64,000 bases of DNA from CAIWHR01 sp963726775 (GTDB lineage Bacteria > Pseudomonadota > Gammaproteobacteria > Burkholderiales > Casimicrobiaceae). Positions 43,512 through 52,930 of the stretch are shown here, in pieces (position 1 is the stretch's first letter; every line of letters begins with the position of its first letter). The position numbers were made by a program, and so were the translations under genes. The notes beneath the pieces are model-generated. The model made no database searches. It was not told the DNA's origin and worked only from the letters and a program-made list of their open reading frames with translations. The DNA lies in NCBI GenBank assembly GCA_963726775.1, contig CAVSDL010000001.1, positions 310,001 through 374,000 of the forward strand. The letters are read 5' to 3'.

Positions 43512-44696
43512 ATGGCAATCCGCCGACTTTCCGATATCGACGTCCGCGGCAAGCGTGTCTTCATCCGCGCCGATCTCAACGTCCCGCAGGACACCCACGG
43601 CGCGATCACCGACGACACACGGATTCGCGCTTCGCTGCCGGCGATCCGCGACTGCCTGGCCCGTGGCGCCGCGGTAATGGTGACATCGCACCTCGGGCGG
43701 CCGAACGAGGGCGAGTGGAGCGCGGACGATTCCATGGCGCCGGTCGCGAAGCGGTTGTCCGAGCTTCTCGGAATCGCGGTGCCGCTCGTCAAGGACTGGT
43801 TGGATGGCGGAGCGTGGCACGCGGCGCTCGCGCCGGGGCAGGTCGTGCTGCTCGAGAACTGCCGGTTCAACAAGGGCGAGAAGAAGGACGACGACGCGCT
43901 CGCGCGGAAGATGGCGAAACTCTGCGACGTGTATTGCAACGACGCCTTCGGTACCGCGCACCGCGCCGAGGCGACGACGCACGGCATCGCCAGGCACGCG
44001 CCGGTCGCCTGCGCGGGTCCGTTGATGGCCGCCGAACTCGACGCGCTGGGCAAGGCGTTGGCGCATCCGGCGAGGCCGCTGGTCGCCGTCGTGGCCGGCG
44101 CCAAGGTATCGACCAAGTTGACGGTGCTGAGGGCGCTGGTTTCGAAAGTGGACGTGCTGCTGGTCGGCGGCGGCATCGCCAACACGTTCATCCTCGCCGC
44201 GCACGGGCACATAGGCAAGTCGCTCGCGGAGCCGGACCTCGTCGGCGAGGCGCGGGCCATTCTCGACGCATTCCCCGGCAAGGTGCCGATTCCCGTCGAC
44301 GCCGTGTGCGCGAAGGAGTTCTCGGCCACCGCGGTGCCAACGCTGAAGGCGATCGACAACCTCGATCCGGACGACCTGATCCTCGATATCGGGCCGACCT
44401 CGGTCGCGGTGTTGAAGACGATCATCGCGAAGGCCGGAACGATTGTCTGGAACGGGCCCATCGGCGTGTTCGAGTTCGACGCCTTCGCGGCAGGCACCAA
44501 GGCGCTCGCCGAAGCCGTCGCGGCGTCGCCGGCATTCTCCATTGCCGGCGGCGGCGACACCATCGCGGCCATCAACAAATTCGGAGTCGCCGACCGGATT
44601 TCCTACATCTCGACGGCCGGCGGCGCCTTCCTCGAATTCCTCGAAGGCAAGACGTTGCCCGCAGTGGCCATGCTCGAGTCGCGCGCCAACGGGTGA
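43512..44696 (+). CDS. pgk: Phosphoglycerate kinase
   Basis: 394 aa. The signature KRVFIRADLNVPQ is near the N-terminus, then TSHLGRPNEG, LLENCRFNKGEKKD, and the ATP site LLVGGGIANTF ... WNGPIGVFEFDAF with GGGDTIAAI at the C-terminus. Standard length; between gap and pyk as expected for the block. Confidence 0.97.
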   Translation: MAIRRLSDIDVRGKRVFIRADLNVPQDTHGAITDDTRIRASLPAIRDCLARGAAVMVTSHLGRPNEGEWSADDSMAPVAKRLSELLGIAVPLVKDWLDGGAWHAALAPGQVVLLENCRFNKGEKKDDDALARKMAKLCDVYCNDAFGTAHRAEATTHGIARHAPVACAGPLMAAELDALGKALAHPARPLVAVVAGAKVSTKLTVLRALVSKVDVLLVGGGIANTFILAAHGHIGKSLAEPDLVGEARAILDAFPGKVPIPVDAVCAKEFSATAVPTLKAIDNLDPDDLILDIGPTSVAVLKTIIAKAGTIVWNGPIGVFEFDAFAAGTKALAEAVAASPAFSIAGGGDTIAAINKFGVADRISYISTAGGAFLEFLEGKTLPAVAMLESRANG

Positions 44697-44849
44697 CATC
44701 GCAGGGCGCGGCTTTCGGCAGCTGGCGGATCATTCGGTCGCGGCACCCGGCCCTGCCGTCGCGGGCCTTCGGCGGATATACCCGGTGCCGGCGGAATCAC
44801 GTAACATCCGTCGCAATCCAACGTCACCGTCAGATCAGGGATTCCGCTC

Positions 44850-46277
44850 TTGCCTCGCGCCACCAAGATCGTTGCCACGCTCGGCCCCGCATGCAGTGCG
44901 CCCGATGTACTCCTGCGGATGCTTGCTGCGGGCGTCGACGTCGTTCGCCTCAACTTTTCGCACGGGCGCGCCGCCGACCATGTCGAGCGAGCGCGGCTCG
45001 TCCGCGAATCGGCGCAGAAGCTCGGCCGCGAAGTCGGCATCATGGCCGACCTGCAGGGGCCCAAGATCCGCATCGGCAAATTCGCCGGCGGCAAGGTCCA
45101 GCTCGAGCCGGGGCGGCCATTCACGCTCGACGCCGAATGCGAACTGGGCGACCGCGACCGCGTCGGGCTCGATTACAAGGAGCTCGTGCGCGACGTCGAA
45201 CCGGGCGCGATCCTGCTGCTCGACGACGGACTGATCAAGCTCAGCGTGGAGGCCGTCAACGGTCCGCAGATCGTCACGCGCGTCGTGCTGGGCGGGATGT
45301 TGTCGAACAACAAAGGCATCAACCGGCAGGGCGGCGGCCTGTCGGCGCCGGCGCTGACGCCGAAGGACATGGACGACATGCGCACGGCGGCGATGATCGA
45401 CGCCGACTTCCTGGCCGTTTCGTTTCCGAAGACCGGGGGCGACATGCACATGGCGCGCGAGCTGCTGCGCGCCGCCGGAGGGCACGCGCTGGTGATCGCG
45501 AAGATCGAACGCGCCGAGGCCATCGGCGCGCTCGCCGAAATCATCGACGCGTCCGACGGCATCATGGTGGCGCGCGGCGACCTCGCCGTGGAAGTCGGAA
45601 ATGCGACGGTACCCGGACTGCAGAAGCGCATGATCCGCATGGCGCGCGAGCGCAACAAGCTGACGATCACGGCTACGCAGATGATGGAGTCGATGATCCA
45701 CCATCCGGTGCCGACGCGCGCCGAGGTGTCCGACGTCGCCAATGCCGTGCTCGACGGCACCGATGCGGTCATGCTCTCGGCGGAAACGGCCGCCGGCAAG
45801 TTCCCGGTCGAAACCGTCGAAGCCATGGCGCAGATCTGCGTCGAGGCCGAAAAATCGGCGGTCGTCGAATTCGACCGGGAAGTGCTCACCCGGGCGTTCA
45901 CGCGCATCGACCAGTCGATCGCGATGGCGACGCTGTTCACCGCCTACCACCTCAAGGTCAAGGCGATCGCGTCGCTGACGCAATCGGGTTCGACGGCGCT
46001 GTGGATGTCGCGCCACAATTGCGGCTGTCCGATCTACGCGCTGACGCCGGAGGTGCCGTCGCAGCGGAAAATGGCGCTGTATCGCAATGTCATGCCGCTT
46101 TATTTCGAACAGGGCAAGGATCGCGACGCCCTGCTGCATTCCGCCGAGGACCTGCTGGTCGCGAAAGGTCAGGTGCAGCACGGCGACCTCATCGTGCTCA
46201 CCATAGGAGAGCCGATGGGGAAATCGGGTGGCACGAATACCATGAAGATCGTCAAGGTCGGAGAACACCGCTCCTGA
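44850..46277 (+). CDS. pyk: Pyruvate kinase
   Basis: 475 aa. It starts at TTG 44850 (MPRATKIVATLGPAC), because the conserved RATKIVATLGP begins directly after it and AGGGA lies 10 nt upstream. Active site: VMVARGDLAVEVG and TATQMMESMIHHPVPTRAEVSD (split here as the standard MES-HPxPTRAE block). MLSAETAAGKFPVE follows. Effector type is not readable from sequence. Confidence 0.96.
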   Translation: MPRATKIVATLGPACSAPDVLLRMLAAGVDVVRLNFSHGRAADHVERARLVRESAQKLGREVGIMADLQGPKIRIGKFAGGKVQLEPGRPFTLDAECELGDRDRVGLDYKELVRDVEPGAILLLDDGLIKLSVEAVNGPQIVTRVVLGGMLSNNKGINRQGGGLSAPALTPKDMDDMRTAAMIDADFLAVSFPKTGGDMHMARELLRAAGGHALVIAKIERAEAIGALAEIIDASDGIMVARGDLAVEVGNATVPGLQKRMIRMARERNKLTITATQMMESMIHHPVPTRAEVSDVANAVLDGTDAVMLSAETAAGKFPVETVEAMAQICVEAEKSAVVEFDREVLTRAFTRIDQSIAMATLFTAYHLKVKAIASLTQSGSTALWMSRHNCGCPIYALTPEVPSQRKMALYRNVMPLYFEQGKDRDALLHSAEDLLVAKGQVQHGDLIVLTIGEPMGKSGGTNTMKIVKVGEHRS

Positions 46278-46415
46278 CGGTGGCGGCGCGGAACCGCCGC
46301 GGCGCGCGCAGGCATCGCAAAGCGGACGGGACGTTCCCGCCGCGCAGCGCGTCGATCCGCACGGTGCGGAAGGCGTAAAATGGCGTTTCGCCAACGCCCC
46401 CTGCGGAGACCCTCC

Positions 46416-47480
46416 ATGCCCCTCGTTTCGATGCGCCAGCTGCTCGACCACGCGGCCGACAACGGCTACGGCCTGCCGGCCTTCAACGTCAACAATCTCG
46501 AACAGGTGCAGGCCATCATGGCCGCCGCTGCCGAGACCGACAGCCCGGTGATCATGCAGGCGTCGGCGGGCGCGCGGAAATACGCGGGAGAGACGTTCCT
46601 GCGCCACCTGATCGAAGCGGCCGTCGAGAGCTACCCCGACATCCCCGTCGTGATGCACCAGGACCACGGACAGTCGCCGGACGTCTGCCAGTCAGCGATG
46701 CGGCTGGGTTTCACCAGCGTGATGATGGACGGCTCGCTGCAGGCCGACGGCAAGTCAATCGCAAGCTACGACTACAACCTCGACGTCACGCGGAAGGTCG
46801 TCGACATGGCGCACGCCATCGGCGTCACCGTCGAAGGCGAGCTCGGCTGCCTCGGCTCGCTCGAAACGATGAAAGGCGACAAGGAAGACGGCCACGGCGC
46901 CGAAGGCACGATGACCCGGGAGATGCTCCTCACCGATCCCGACCAGGCGGCGGATTTCGTCAAGCGCACGCAGCTGGACGCGCTGGCGATCGCGATCGGC
47001 ACGTCGCACGGCGCGTACAAGTTCACGCGCAAGCCGACCGGCGACATACTCGCGATCGATCGCGTCAAGGCGATCCACGCGCGCATTCCCAACACCCACC
47101 TCGTCATGCACGGCAGCTCGTCGGTGCCGCAGGATCTGCTGCAGATCATCCGGGAAAACGGCGGCGAGATGAAGGAGACCTATGGCGTGCCGGTCGAAGA
47201 AATCCAGGAAGGCATCAAGCACGGCGTGCGCAAGATCAATATCGACACCGACATCCGTCTGGCGATGACCGCGGCAATCCGGCGCTTTCTCAATGCGAAC
47301 AAGAGCGCCTTCGATCCGCGCGACTACCTGAAGCCCGCCCGCGAGGCGGCGAAGCAGATCTGCAAGCAGCGCTACGAGCAGTTCGGCTGCGCCGGGATGG
47401 GCTCCAGGATCAAGCCGCTGCCGCTGAAGACCGTCGCGACCCGATACAAGTCCGGTGAGTTGGCGCAGATCGTGATGTGA
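46416..47480 (+). CDS. fba: Fructose-bisphosphate aldolase, class II
   Basis: 354 aa zinc aldolase. The metal ligands are in VVMHQDHGQS and downstream in GTSHGAYKFTRKP and LVMHGSSSVPQDL. It is of the Calvin-type (CbbA-like) class II A group usual in betaproteobacteria. Start ATG 46416. It ends the tkt-gap-pgk-pyk-fba block. Confidence 0.96.
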   Translation: MPLVSMRQLLDHAADNGYGLPAFNVNNLEQVQAIMAAAAETDSPVIMQASAGARKYAGETFLRHLIEAAVESYPDIPVVMHQDHGQSPDVCQSAMRLGFTSVMMDGSLQADGKSIASYDYNLDVTRKVVDMAHAIGVTVEGELGCLGSLETMKGDKEDGHGAEGTMTREMLLTDPDQAADFVKRTQLDALAIAIGTSHGAYKFTRKPTGDILAIDRVKAIHARIPNTHLVMHGSSSVPQDLLQIIRENGGEMKETYGVPVEEIQEGIKHGVRKINIDTDIRLAMTAAIRRFLNANKSAFDPRDYLKPAREAAKQICKQRYEQFGCAGMGSRIKPLPLKTVATRYKSGELAQIVM

Positions 47481-47545
47481 CGCGGCGGCGGTCGCCCGGG
47501 GTTCCGGCATCGGGAGCCCTGCCGACGTACAAGGGGAGGATCGCG

Positions 47546-48001
47546 ATGCTGCCCAAGAATCCGGAACTCAAGCGCGTTCACGCCCTCTTTCGTCGAGGCC
47601 TGACGCTGGTCGAGTACACCGGGCTGCTGACCATCGGCTTCGCGACGACTTTCGCGATGGTCGAGGAAGTCACGGCGATGGTCCATGCCGCGCGGGTCAC
47701 TCTGGCCGACCTCCTGCTGATGTTCCTGTACCTCGAGGTGCTGGCGATGATCGGCCAATACTTCAACTCGGGCCAGTTGCCGGTGCGCTTCCCGCTCTAC
47801 ATCGCGATGGTGGCGATGGCGCGCTACATCATCCTCGACATCAAGGATCTGACCGAAGTGCGGATGCTCGCGGTGTCGGCGGCCATCCTGCTGCTTACGC
47901 TCGCGGTCCTCGCCATTCGCTACGGGCACACCCGCTTTCCCTACCGCGACGGAGAGGAAGACGCCGCGCGCGGCAGCGATGTATCGCCAGGCGGTCGCTG
48001 A
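47546..48001 (+). CDS. PsiE-family phosphate-starvation-type membrane protein
   Basis: 151 aa with four hydrophobic helices (LVEYTGLLTIGFATTFAM; LADLLLMFLYLEVLAMIG; FPLYIAMVAMARYIIL; MLAVSAAILLLTLAVLAI). The pattern fits PsiE, an inner-membrane protein of unknown role that is induced by phosphate limitation in E. coli. ATG at 47546 follows AAGGGGAGG. In related bacteria purC often follows fba; here this gene does. Confidence 0.85.
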   Translation: MLPKNPELKRVHALFRRGLTLVEYTGLLTIGFATTFAMVEEVTAMVHAARVTLADLLLMFLYLEVLAMIGQYFNSGQLPVRFPLYIAMVAMARYIILDIKDLTEVRMLAVSAAILLLTLAVLAIRYGHTRFPYRDGEEDAARGSDVSPGGR

Positions 48002-48033
48002 CCGGGCGGCGCGAGGCCACCCGCGCCTGCGGA

Positions 48034-49293
48034 TCAGCCGCCGGCAACGAACATCGCGACGACCGCGGCGGCCATGGTCCAGGTCGCGAGCCAGCCCAGC
48101 GCCTTCAGTCGCCGCGTGACCACGAAGGTTCCCATCACTGCCGGATCGTCGGCCAACAGCATCATCACGACCATGATCGGCACGGCGATCACGCCGTTGA
48201 TCACGGCGCTCCAGAACAGCGCCCTGATGGGATCGATCGGCGTGAAGTCGAGGAGCACGCCGCCCAGTGTCGCAAGCGCGATGATCGCGTAGAACTCTCG
48301 CGCCTCCAGCAGCTTCAGATCGAGACCGCTCTTCCACTCGAACGTCTCCGCGACCGCGTACGCGGCCGAGCCCGCGAGCACGGGCACCGCCAGCAGGCCC
48401 GTGCCGATGATCCCCAGGCTGAACAGCAGGAACGCGGCGTCGCCCGCCAGCGGTCGCAGCGCCTCGGCCGCCTGCGCGGAGGTCGTGATGTCCGTGATGC
48501 CGGCCGCGTGCAGCGTCGCCGCCGTGCTGACGATGATGAACAACGCGATCAGGTTCGAGAAGCCCATCCCGAAGTAGGTGTCGATCTTGATGCGGCGTAG
48601 GTGTTCCCGTGCGCCCTCCGGCGCGCTCGCGAGCGGAAACGCGGCCGGGTCGGCGTTGAGTTCCTCCACTTCCTGCGCGGCCTGCCAGAAGAAAAGATAG
48701 GGGCTGATGGTCGTTCCAAACACCGCGACGATCACCGTCAGCGCCTCGCCCGTCAGCGCGATTCTCGGCCAGACAATACCGAGGAGCGCCTCGCGCCACG
48801 GCACCGCGATCGTGAACACGACCGCAACGTACGCCAGCAGCGCGAGCGTCAGCCATTTCAGATATCGGATGTAGCGGTTGAAGGGCAGCACGACCTGCAG
48901 CAGCAGGCTCACGATGCCGAACAGGATGGCGTGCCCGTGCTCGGGACCGCCGACGACGAGCTGCAGCGCCTCGCCCATCGCGGCGATGTCGGCGGCGACG
49001 TTGATCGTGTTGGCGACCACCAGCATCGCGACGATCGCGTAGAGGACGGGTCGTGGGAAGCTCCGGCGTATGTTCGACGCAAGGCCGTGCCCCGTCACGC
49101 GGCCCATCCGCGCGCTGACCATCTGGATTCCCACCATCAGGGGCAAGGTGAGGACGACGGTCCAGCCCAGCTGGTACCCGAACTGCGCACCGGCTTGTGA
49201 ATACGTCGCAATGCCGCTCGGATCGTCGTCGGCGGCGCCGGTGATGAGACCCGGGCCCAGTTGCCGCAACCACTGGCGACGCGTTCGGGTCAT
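48034..49293 (-). CDS. Nramp-related divalent metal transporter
   Basis: 419 aa with about eleven hydrophobic helices. Family layout: LGPGLITGAADDDPSGIATYSQAG in helix 1, VVANTINVAADIAAMGEA in helix 3, and GTTISPYLFFWQAAQEVEE in helix 6. The canonical DPGN of manganese Nramps reads DDPSG, placing the protein in the NRMT-like/divergent group, so the metal (Mg or another) is uncertain. ATG at 49293 follows GGGAGAC. Confidence 0.87.
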   Translation of the reverse strand: MTRTRRQWLRQLGPGLITGAADDDPSGIATYSQAGAQFGYQLGWTVVLTLPLMVGIQMVSARMGRVTGHGLASNIRRSFPRPVLYAIVAMLVVANTINVAADIAAMGEALQLVVGGPEHGHAILFGIVSLLLQVVLPFNRYIRYLKWLTLALLAYVAVVFTIAVPWREALLGIVWPRIALTGEALTVIVAVFGTTISPYLFFWQAAQEVEELNADPAAFPLASAPEGAREHLRRIKIDTYFGMGFSNLIALFIIVSTAATLHAAGITDITTSAQAAEALRPLAGDAAFLLFSLGIIGTGLLAVPVLAGSAAYAVAETFEWKSGLDLKLLEAREFYAIIALATLGGVLLDFTPIDPIRALFWSAVINGVIAVPIMVVMMLLADDPAVMGTFVVTRRLKALGWLATWTMAAAVVAMFVAGG

Positions 49294-49568
49294 CGGCGTC
49301 TCCCGGTACCATTCGGAAATTTCCAGGAATTGCGTACGGGGAGGTTCCGCCACGCAAGGCACGCGGCACATTCACAAAGCGCCCGACGACCATGCCGGAA
49401 CACGTGGCCCGCCGGCCGATCGCGCGGCGAAGAATCGAACATCTCGCGCAGGACCGCACGCCGCGATGCGACACCGCTGCGCGTCTGCCTTCGCGCGTGC
49501 AAGCTTAGCCGCAATTGCCGGCCGCGGGTATGGCGGCGGCGCAACAAGGGCGCGGCACGACAATCGAC

Positions 49569-50383
49569 TCAGCGCACGGACATACAGTCGAGCGGCACCG
49601 CAATGGCCTGCAGCACGTCGCCGGTCTGCGTGTCCTGCACAAACGCCACGACGGATGACGCGGTTCCGGCTTCGGCCGGCAGCGGCAGGACGAAATCGCC
49701 TGCAATGTCACCGCCGGCATCGACGCGGATGGCACCCGTGAGCGCGCGCACCACGTGATCGTGAGAAAGCCGCGTCCCCGCGTTCTCGCCCGCCTTGACG
49801 TCGGACAGCGAGGCCGCTGTCCGCGAGCGCAATGAACAGAGCGGCGCCTTTGCGGTCTGCGACTCCCGGCACCCGCGCGGTTGCGCTCACCGCCACCGAC
49901 TGCGTGCGCCGCGTCACTGCGAGCTGAACCTCGGCGCGAGGCGCACGCTCTCCCGCCGCGACAATCGCGGCCTTGATCTTCTGCGGCGCACGCCAGTCCG
50001 GTACGTTCCTGCCCTGCACCAGCACTTGCGGCGTGTAGACAAGATTGGAGCGGGTGGCGTGCGCCGACGCGTATTGACGCTCGGTCCACGCCGGCGTTGC
50101 AAAGCGGTCTTTCCAGCCCAGGCGGTCCCAGTAGTCGACGTGGAACGCGAGTGCGATCGCATCGGCGCGGAGCGGCATCGGGCGGAAAGGACGCCGACAG
50201 CCAGCGATCGGCCGGCGGGCAACTGTCGCATCCTTCGGACGTATAGAGTTCGACGAGCACCAGCGTCCGGGGTCCGCTCTTCGCGTTGCAGCTCGTACCG
50301 GCTGCGGATGTCGCCATGCCGCCGAGCGCAATCAGCGCGGCGACGGCGAGGGTGGAACGGGCAGAACGTCGGCGCGTGTGCAT
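49569..50383 (-). pseudogene. DUF1223 thioredoxin-fold exported protein with two frame breaks
   Basis: Homology runs through three frames. ATG 50383 gives a signal peptide and VELYTSEGCDSCPPADRWLS with the redox-like cysteines, to about 50174. The second frame has ALAFHVDYWDRLGWKDRFA and VYTPQVLVQGR, to about 49807. The third has VKAGENAGTRLSHDHVV, to the stop at 49569. Each break needs a +1 shift. Joined, it would be about 270 aa, the usual DUF1223 length. Either decayed or affected by base-calling errors. Confidence 0.85.
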
Positions 50384-50603
50384 GACAAGTTCCTTCCCAT
50401 ATGCCGGAATGAGTCGCCAGTCGGTGCCGCCGCCTTACGCGGACGCCCCGCGGTGCTACGATGATCGTCAGCGCGTCGAACCGTCGAGCCCATTGCGCGC
50501 CGACGGCAGGTAGCGGCAGACGGCGAACGATCCATCGAATGGAGGGAATGTCGGGACGCATGGCGTGCTCGTCGGGAGCGTCGGCCGCCGCGCGGCAAGA
50601 AGT
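50384..50603. other. Intergenic stretch before the liv-pca operators, nothing recognised
   Basis: With the following 228 bp this makes a 448-bp gap between the DUF1223 gene and the ABC binding protein. In this first half I see no gene-like frame, terminator or clear promoter. Confidence 0.5.
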
Positions 50604-50703
50604 GTTCGCTATACGCACAATATTTCGCTAAGCGCCCTTGTCACCAGCAACCCGAATCGCTATTGTCGAGTTCGCACATCGCACAAATGTTCGTCAATCG
50701 AAC
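50604..50703 (+). promoter_or_regulatory. Three PcaR/PcaU-type (IclR family) operator boxes
   Basis: Three 15-bp boxes share one pattern: GTTCGCTATACGCAC (50604-50618), GTTCGCACATCGCAC (50670-50684) and GTTCGTCAATCGAAC (50689-50703). Each matches 12 of 15 positions of the box GTTCGATAATCGCAC that I recall for PcaR at the Pseudomonas pcaIJ promoter. The third is a perfect GTTCG-N5-CGAAC palindrome. Boxes 2 and 3 are offset by 19 bp, about two helical turns. They lie 129-228 bp before the first gene of the liv-pca operon. The regulator gene itself is not in the window. Confidence 0.7.
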
Positions 50704-50831
50704 ACAGGCCACGGGCGTGCCCTGGCAGCCACCACGTCCGGGGGAAGATCGACGATCGGCGCGATCCTTCGCGCCAGCCGGTATCGGGCCCGAAGCTCCG
50801 GCCGTCAAGTCGTCAACAGGAGGAGGGAACC

Positions 50832-51977
50832 ATGAAGCAATACGCACGATCGCTCGCGGCAGCCGTCGCGCTCTGCATTCCGTTGCTCGCAGCCGCTCAG
50901 CAAGGCCCGGTCCCGATCGTGGGTCTGGTCGAGCTGTCGGGCACCGGCGCCACCGCCGGCACCAACTTCGACAATGGCGTGAAGCTCGCCGTCAGGGAAA
51001 TCAACGCCGCCGGCGGCATCCTCGGGCGCAAGATCGATTACACCTCCATGGACACCCAGACCAATCCCGGCGTGGCGAAAGCGCTCGCGCAGAAGGCCGT
51101 CGATCAGGGTGCCTATGTCGTGATGGGGCCGGTCTTTTCGGGCTCGATCATCGTCAGCATGGCCGAGACCAAGCGGGCCGAGATTCCGAACTTCACCGGC
51201 GGCGAGGCGGCGAATATCACGCAGCAGGGCAATCCGTACATCTTCCGCACGTCGTTCACGCAGTCGACGGCCATGCCCAAGGTCGCGAAATACATCAAGG
51301 ACGGCGTCAAGGCCAAGACGATCGCGATGATCTGGGTCAACAACGACTTCGGCAAGGGCGGACACGACACGATGCAGAAGGCGCTCGACGCGCAGGGCAT
51401 CAAGGTCGTTGCCGACGTACCGACCGACCCGGGCCAGGTGGACTTTTCCGGCGCGGTGCTGAAGGTGAAGCAGGCGAATCCGGACGCGATCTTCGTGTAC
51501 ACGAACGAGGAAGAGTCCGCCCGCGCGCTGCGCGAGTTGAAGAAACAGGGATTCGACAAACCGATCATCGGCGAGACGACGCTGACGGGCCAGAAGGTCA
51601 TCGAACTTGCGGGTGAAGCGGCCAACGGCGCGCTGGCGCACGTCGGGCTCACCGTCGACGCGCCGCAACCGGCGATCAAGGCATTCGACGACAAGTTCCA
51701 GAAGGAATACAGGTACAAGAGCGATCACAACGGCATGAAGGGCTACAGCGCCACGTACGTGGTCAAGGCGATCACCGAGAAGAACAAGAATTTCGATCCG
51801 AAGGCCTTCGCCGCCGCGTTGCACGGCGCCAAGATCCTGGTCAAGGATTACCCGGGCGTGCTGCTCGACGTGTCGTTCGACCAGAACGGCGATCTCGACC
51901 GCGAGAGCTTCCTCGTCAAGGTCGTCAACGGCAAGCAGACCGTCACCGAAACATTGCCGCCGGCTTCGGCCAAATAG
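50832..51977 (+). CDS. LIV-type ABC transporter substrate-binding protein (probable aromatic acid binder)
   Basis: 381 aa. A signal peptide (LAAAVALCIPLLAAAQQ) precedes a type I periplasmic binding fold: VPIVGLVELSGTGATAGTNF, VREINAAGGILGRKIDY, VMGPVFSGSIIVSM. The family was named for branched-chain amino acids, but many members bind aromatic acids. Position at the head of a pca/pob operon makes 4-hydroxybenzoate or a related acid the better guess. RBS AGGAGG is 8 nt before the ATG at 50832. Confidence 0.9.
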   Translation: MKQYARSLAAAVALCIPLLAAAQQGPVPIVGLVELSGTGATAGTNFDNGVKLAVREINAAGGILGRKIDYTSMDTQTNPGVAKALAQKAVDQGAYVVMGPVFSGSIIVSMAETKRAEIPNFTGGEAANITQQGNPYIFRTSFTQSTAMPKVAKYIKDGVKAKTIAMIWVNNDFGKGGHDTMQKALDAQGIKVVADVPTDPGQVDFSGAVLKVKQANPDAIFVYTNEEESARALRELKKQGFDKPIIGETTLTGQKVIELAGEAANGALAHVGLTVDAPQPAIKAFDDKFQKEYRYKSDHNGMKGYSATYVVKAITEKNKNFDPKAFAAALHGAKILVKDYPGVLLDVSFDQNGDLDRESFLVKVVNGKQTVTETLPPASAK

Positions 51978-52051
51978 CGATTCGGCACACCCGGGTCGTA
52001 CCGCGGACCACCGCGGACGGCCCGGGCGCCGGCCTCGAGAGGAGGAGCAAC

Positions 52052-52930
52052 ATGGGCGACCTCGTCCAGTTGATAGTCTCGGGCACCGCGACGGGCGCCA
52101 TCTACGCGCTTGCGGCGCTGGGGTTCACGCTGCTCTGGCAGGCGGCGGGCACGATCAACTTCGCCCAGGGCGAATTCGTGATGGTGCCGGCGTTCGTGAT
52201 GCTGTTCTTCATGAGCGTTGTCGGCGTGCCCGTGTGGCTCGCCTTCCTGCTGACCTGCGCGGTCGCGATGCTGATCCTGGGCTACGGCTTCAAGCGGGCC
52301 ATCGTCGATCCCCTGATCCGGCACGGCGTCATTCCGCTCGTCATCGCGACACTGGGTCTGTCGATCGGGTTGAAGCAGCTGGTCAAGGCCGGCTACAGCG
52401 CGGAAGCGCACCCGTTTCCGAGCCCGTTCCCCGACGGCCAGTTCGCGCTGGGCAACCTGCACGTCTCGTACGCCGACGTGGGTACGCTCTTCTTCGCGGG
52501 CCTGATCGTCGTCTCGCTGCAGATGTTCCTCAACCGGACGGTGACCGGGCGCGCGATGCAGGCGGTGGCGCAGAACACCGACGCGGCGAAGGTGCTCGGC
52601 ATCGACGTCAAGCGCATGGTCCTCTACACGTTCCTGATCAACGCCTGCCTCGCCGTCGTGGCGGCGCTGCTGGTGACACCGACCTACCTCGCCAAGTTCG
52701 ACATGGGCGATTCGATCGGGCAGAAGGCGTTCTTCGCGGCGATCATCGGCGGCTTCAATCAGACGCGCGGCGCATTGCTCGGCGGGGTGCTGATCGGCGT
52801 GCTCGAGAACGTCGTCGGGTTCTACGTTTCGCCCGCGTACAAGGAAGGGGTCGCCCTGATGCTTTTCCTCGCCGTCATTCTGTTCCGGCCCGAGGGACTG
52901 CTCGGCAAACCGGAGGAGCGCAAGGTATGA
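52052..52930 (+). CDS. livH: LIV-type ABC transporter permease (LivH family)
   Basis: 292 aa, about eight hydrophobic helices. Family marks: SGTATGAIYALAALGFTLLW, AAGTINFAQGEFVMVPAF and VLGIDVKRMVLYTFLINACL. It pairs with LivM to form the membrane channel. GAGGAGGAGC precedes the ATG at 52052. Its stop overlaps the next start (ATGA). Confidence 0.93.
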   Translation: MGDLVQLIVSGTATGAIYALAALGFTLLWQAAGTINFAQGEFVMVPAFVMLFFMSVVGVPVWLAFLLTCAVAMLILGYGFKRAIVDPLIRHGVIPLVIATLGLSIGLKQLVKAGYSAEAHPFPSPFPDGQFALGNLHVSYADVGTLFFAGLIVVSLQMFLNRTVTGRAMQAVAQNTDAAKVLGIDVKRMVLYTFLINACLAVVAALLVTPTYLAKFDMGDSIGQKAFFAAIIGGFNQTRGALLGGVLIGVLENVVGFYVSPAYKEGVALMLFLAVILFRPEGLLGKPEERKV

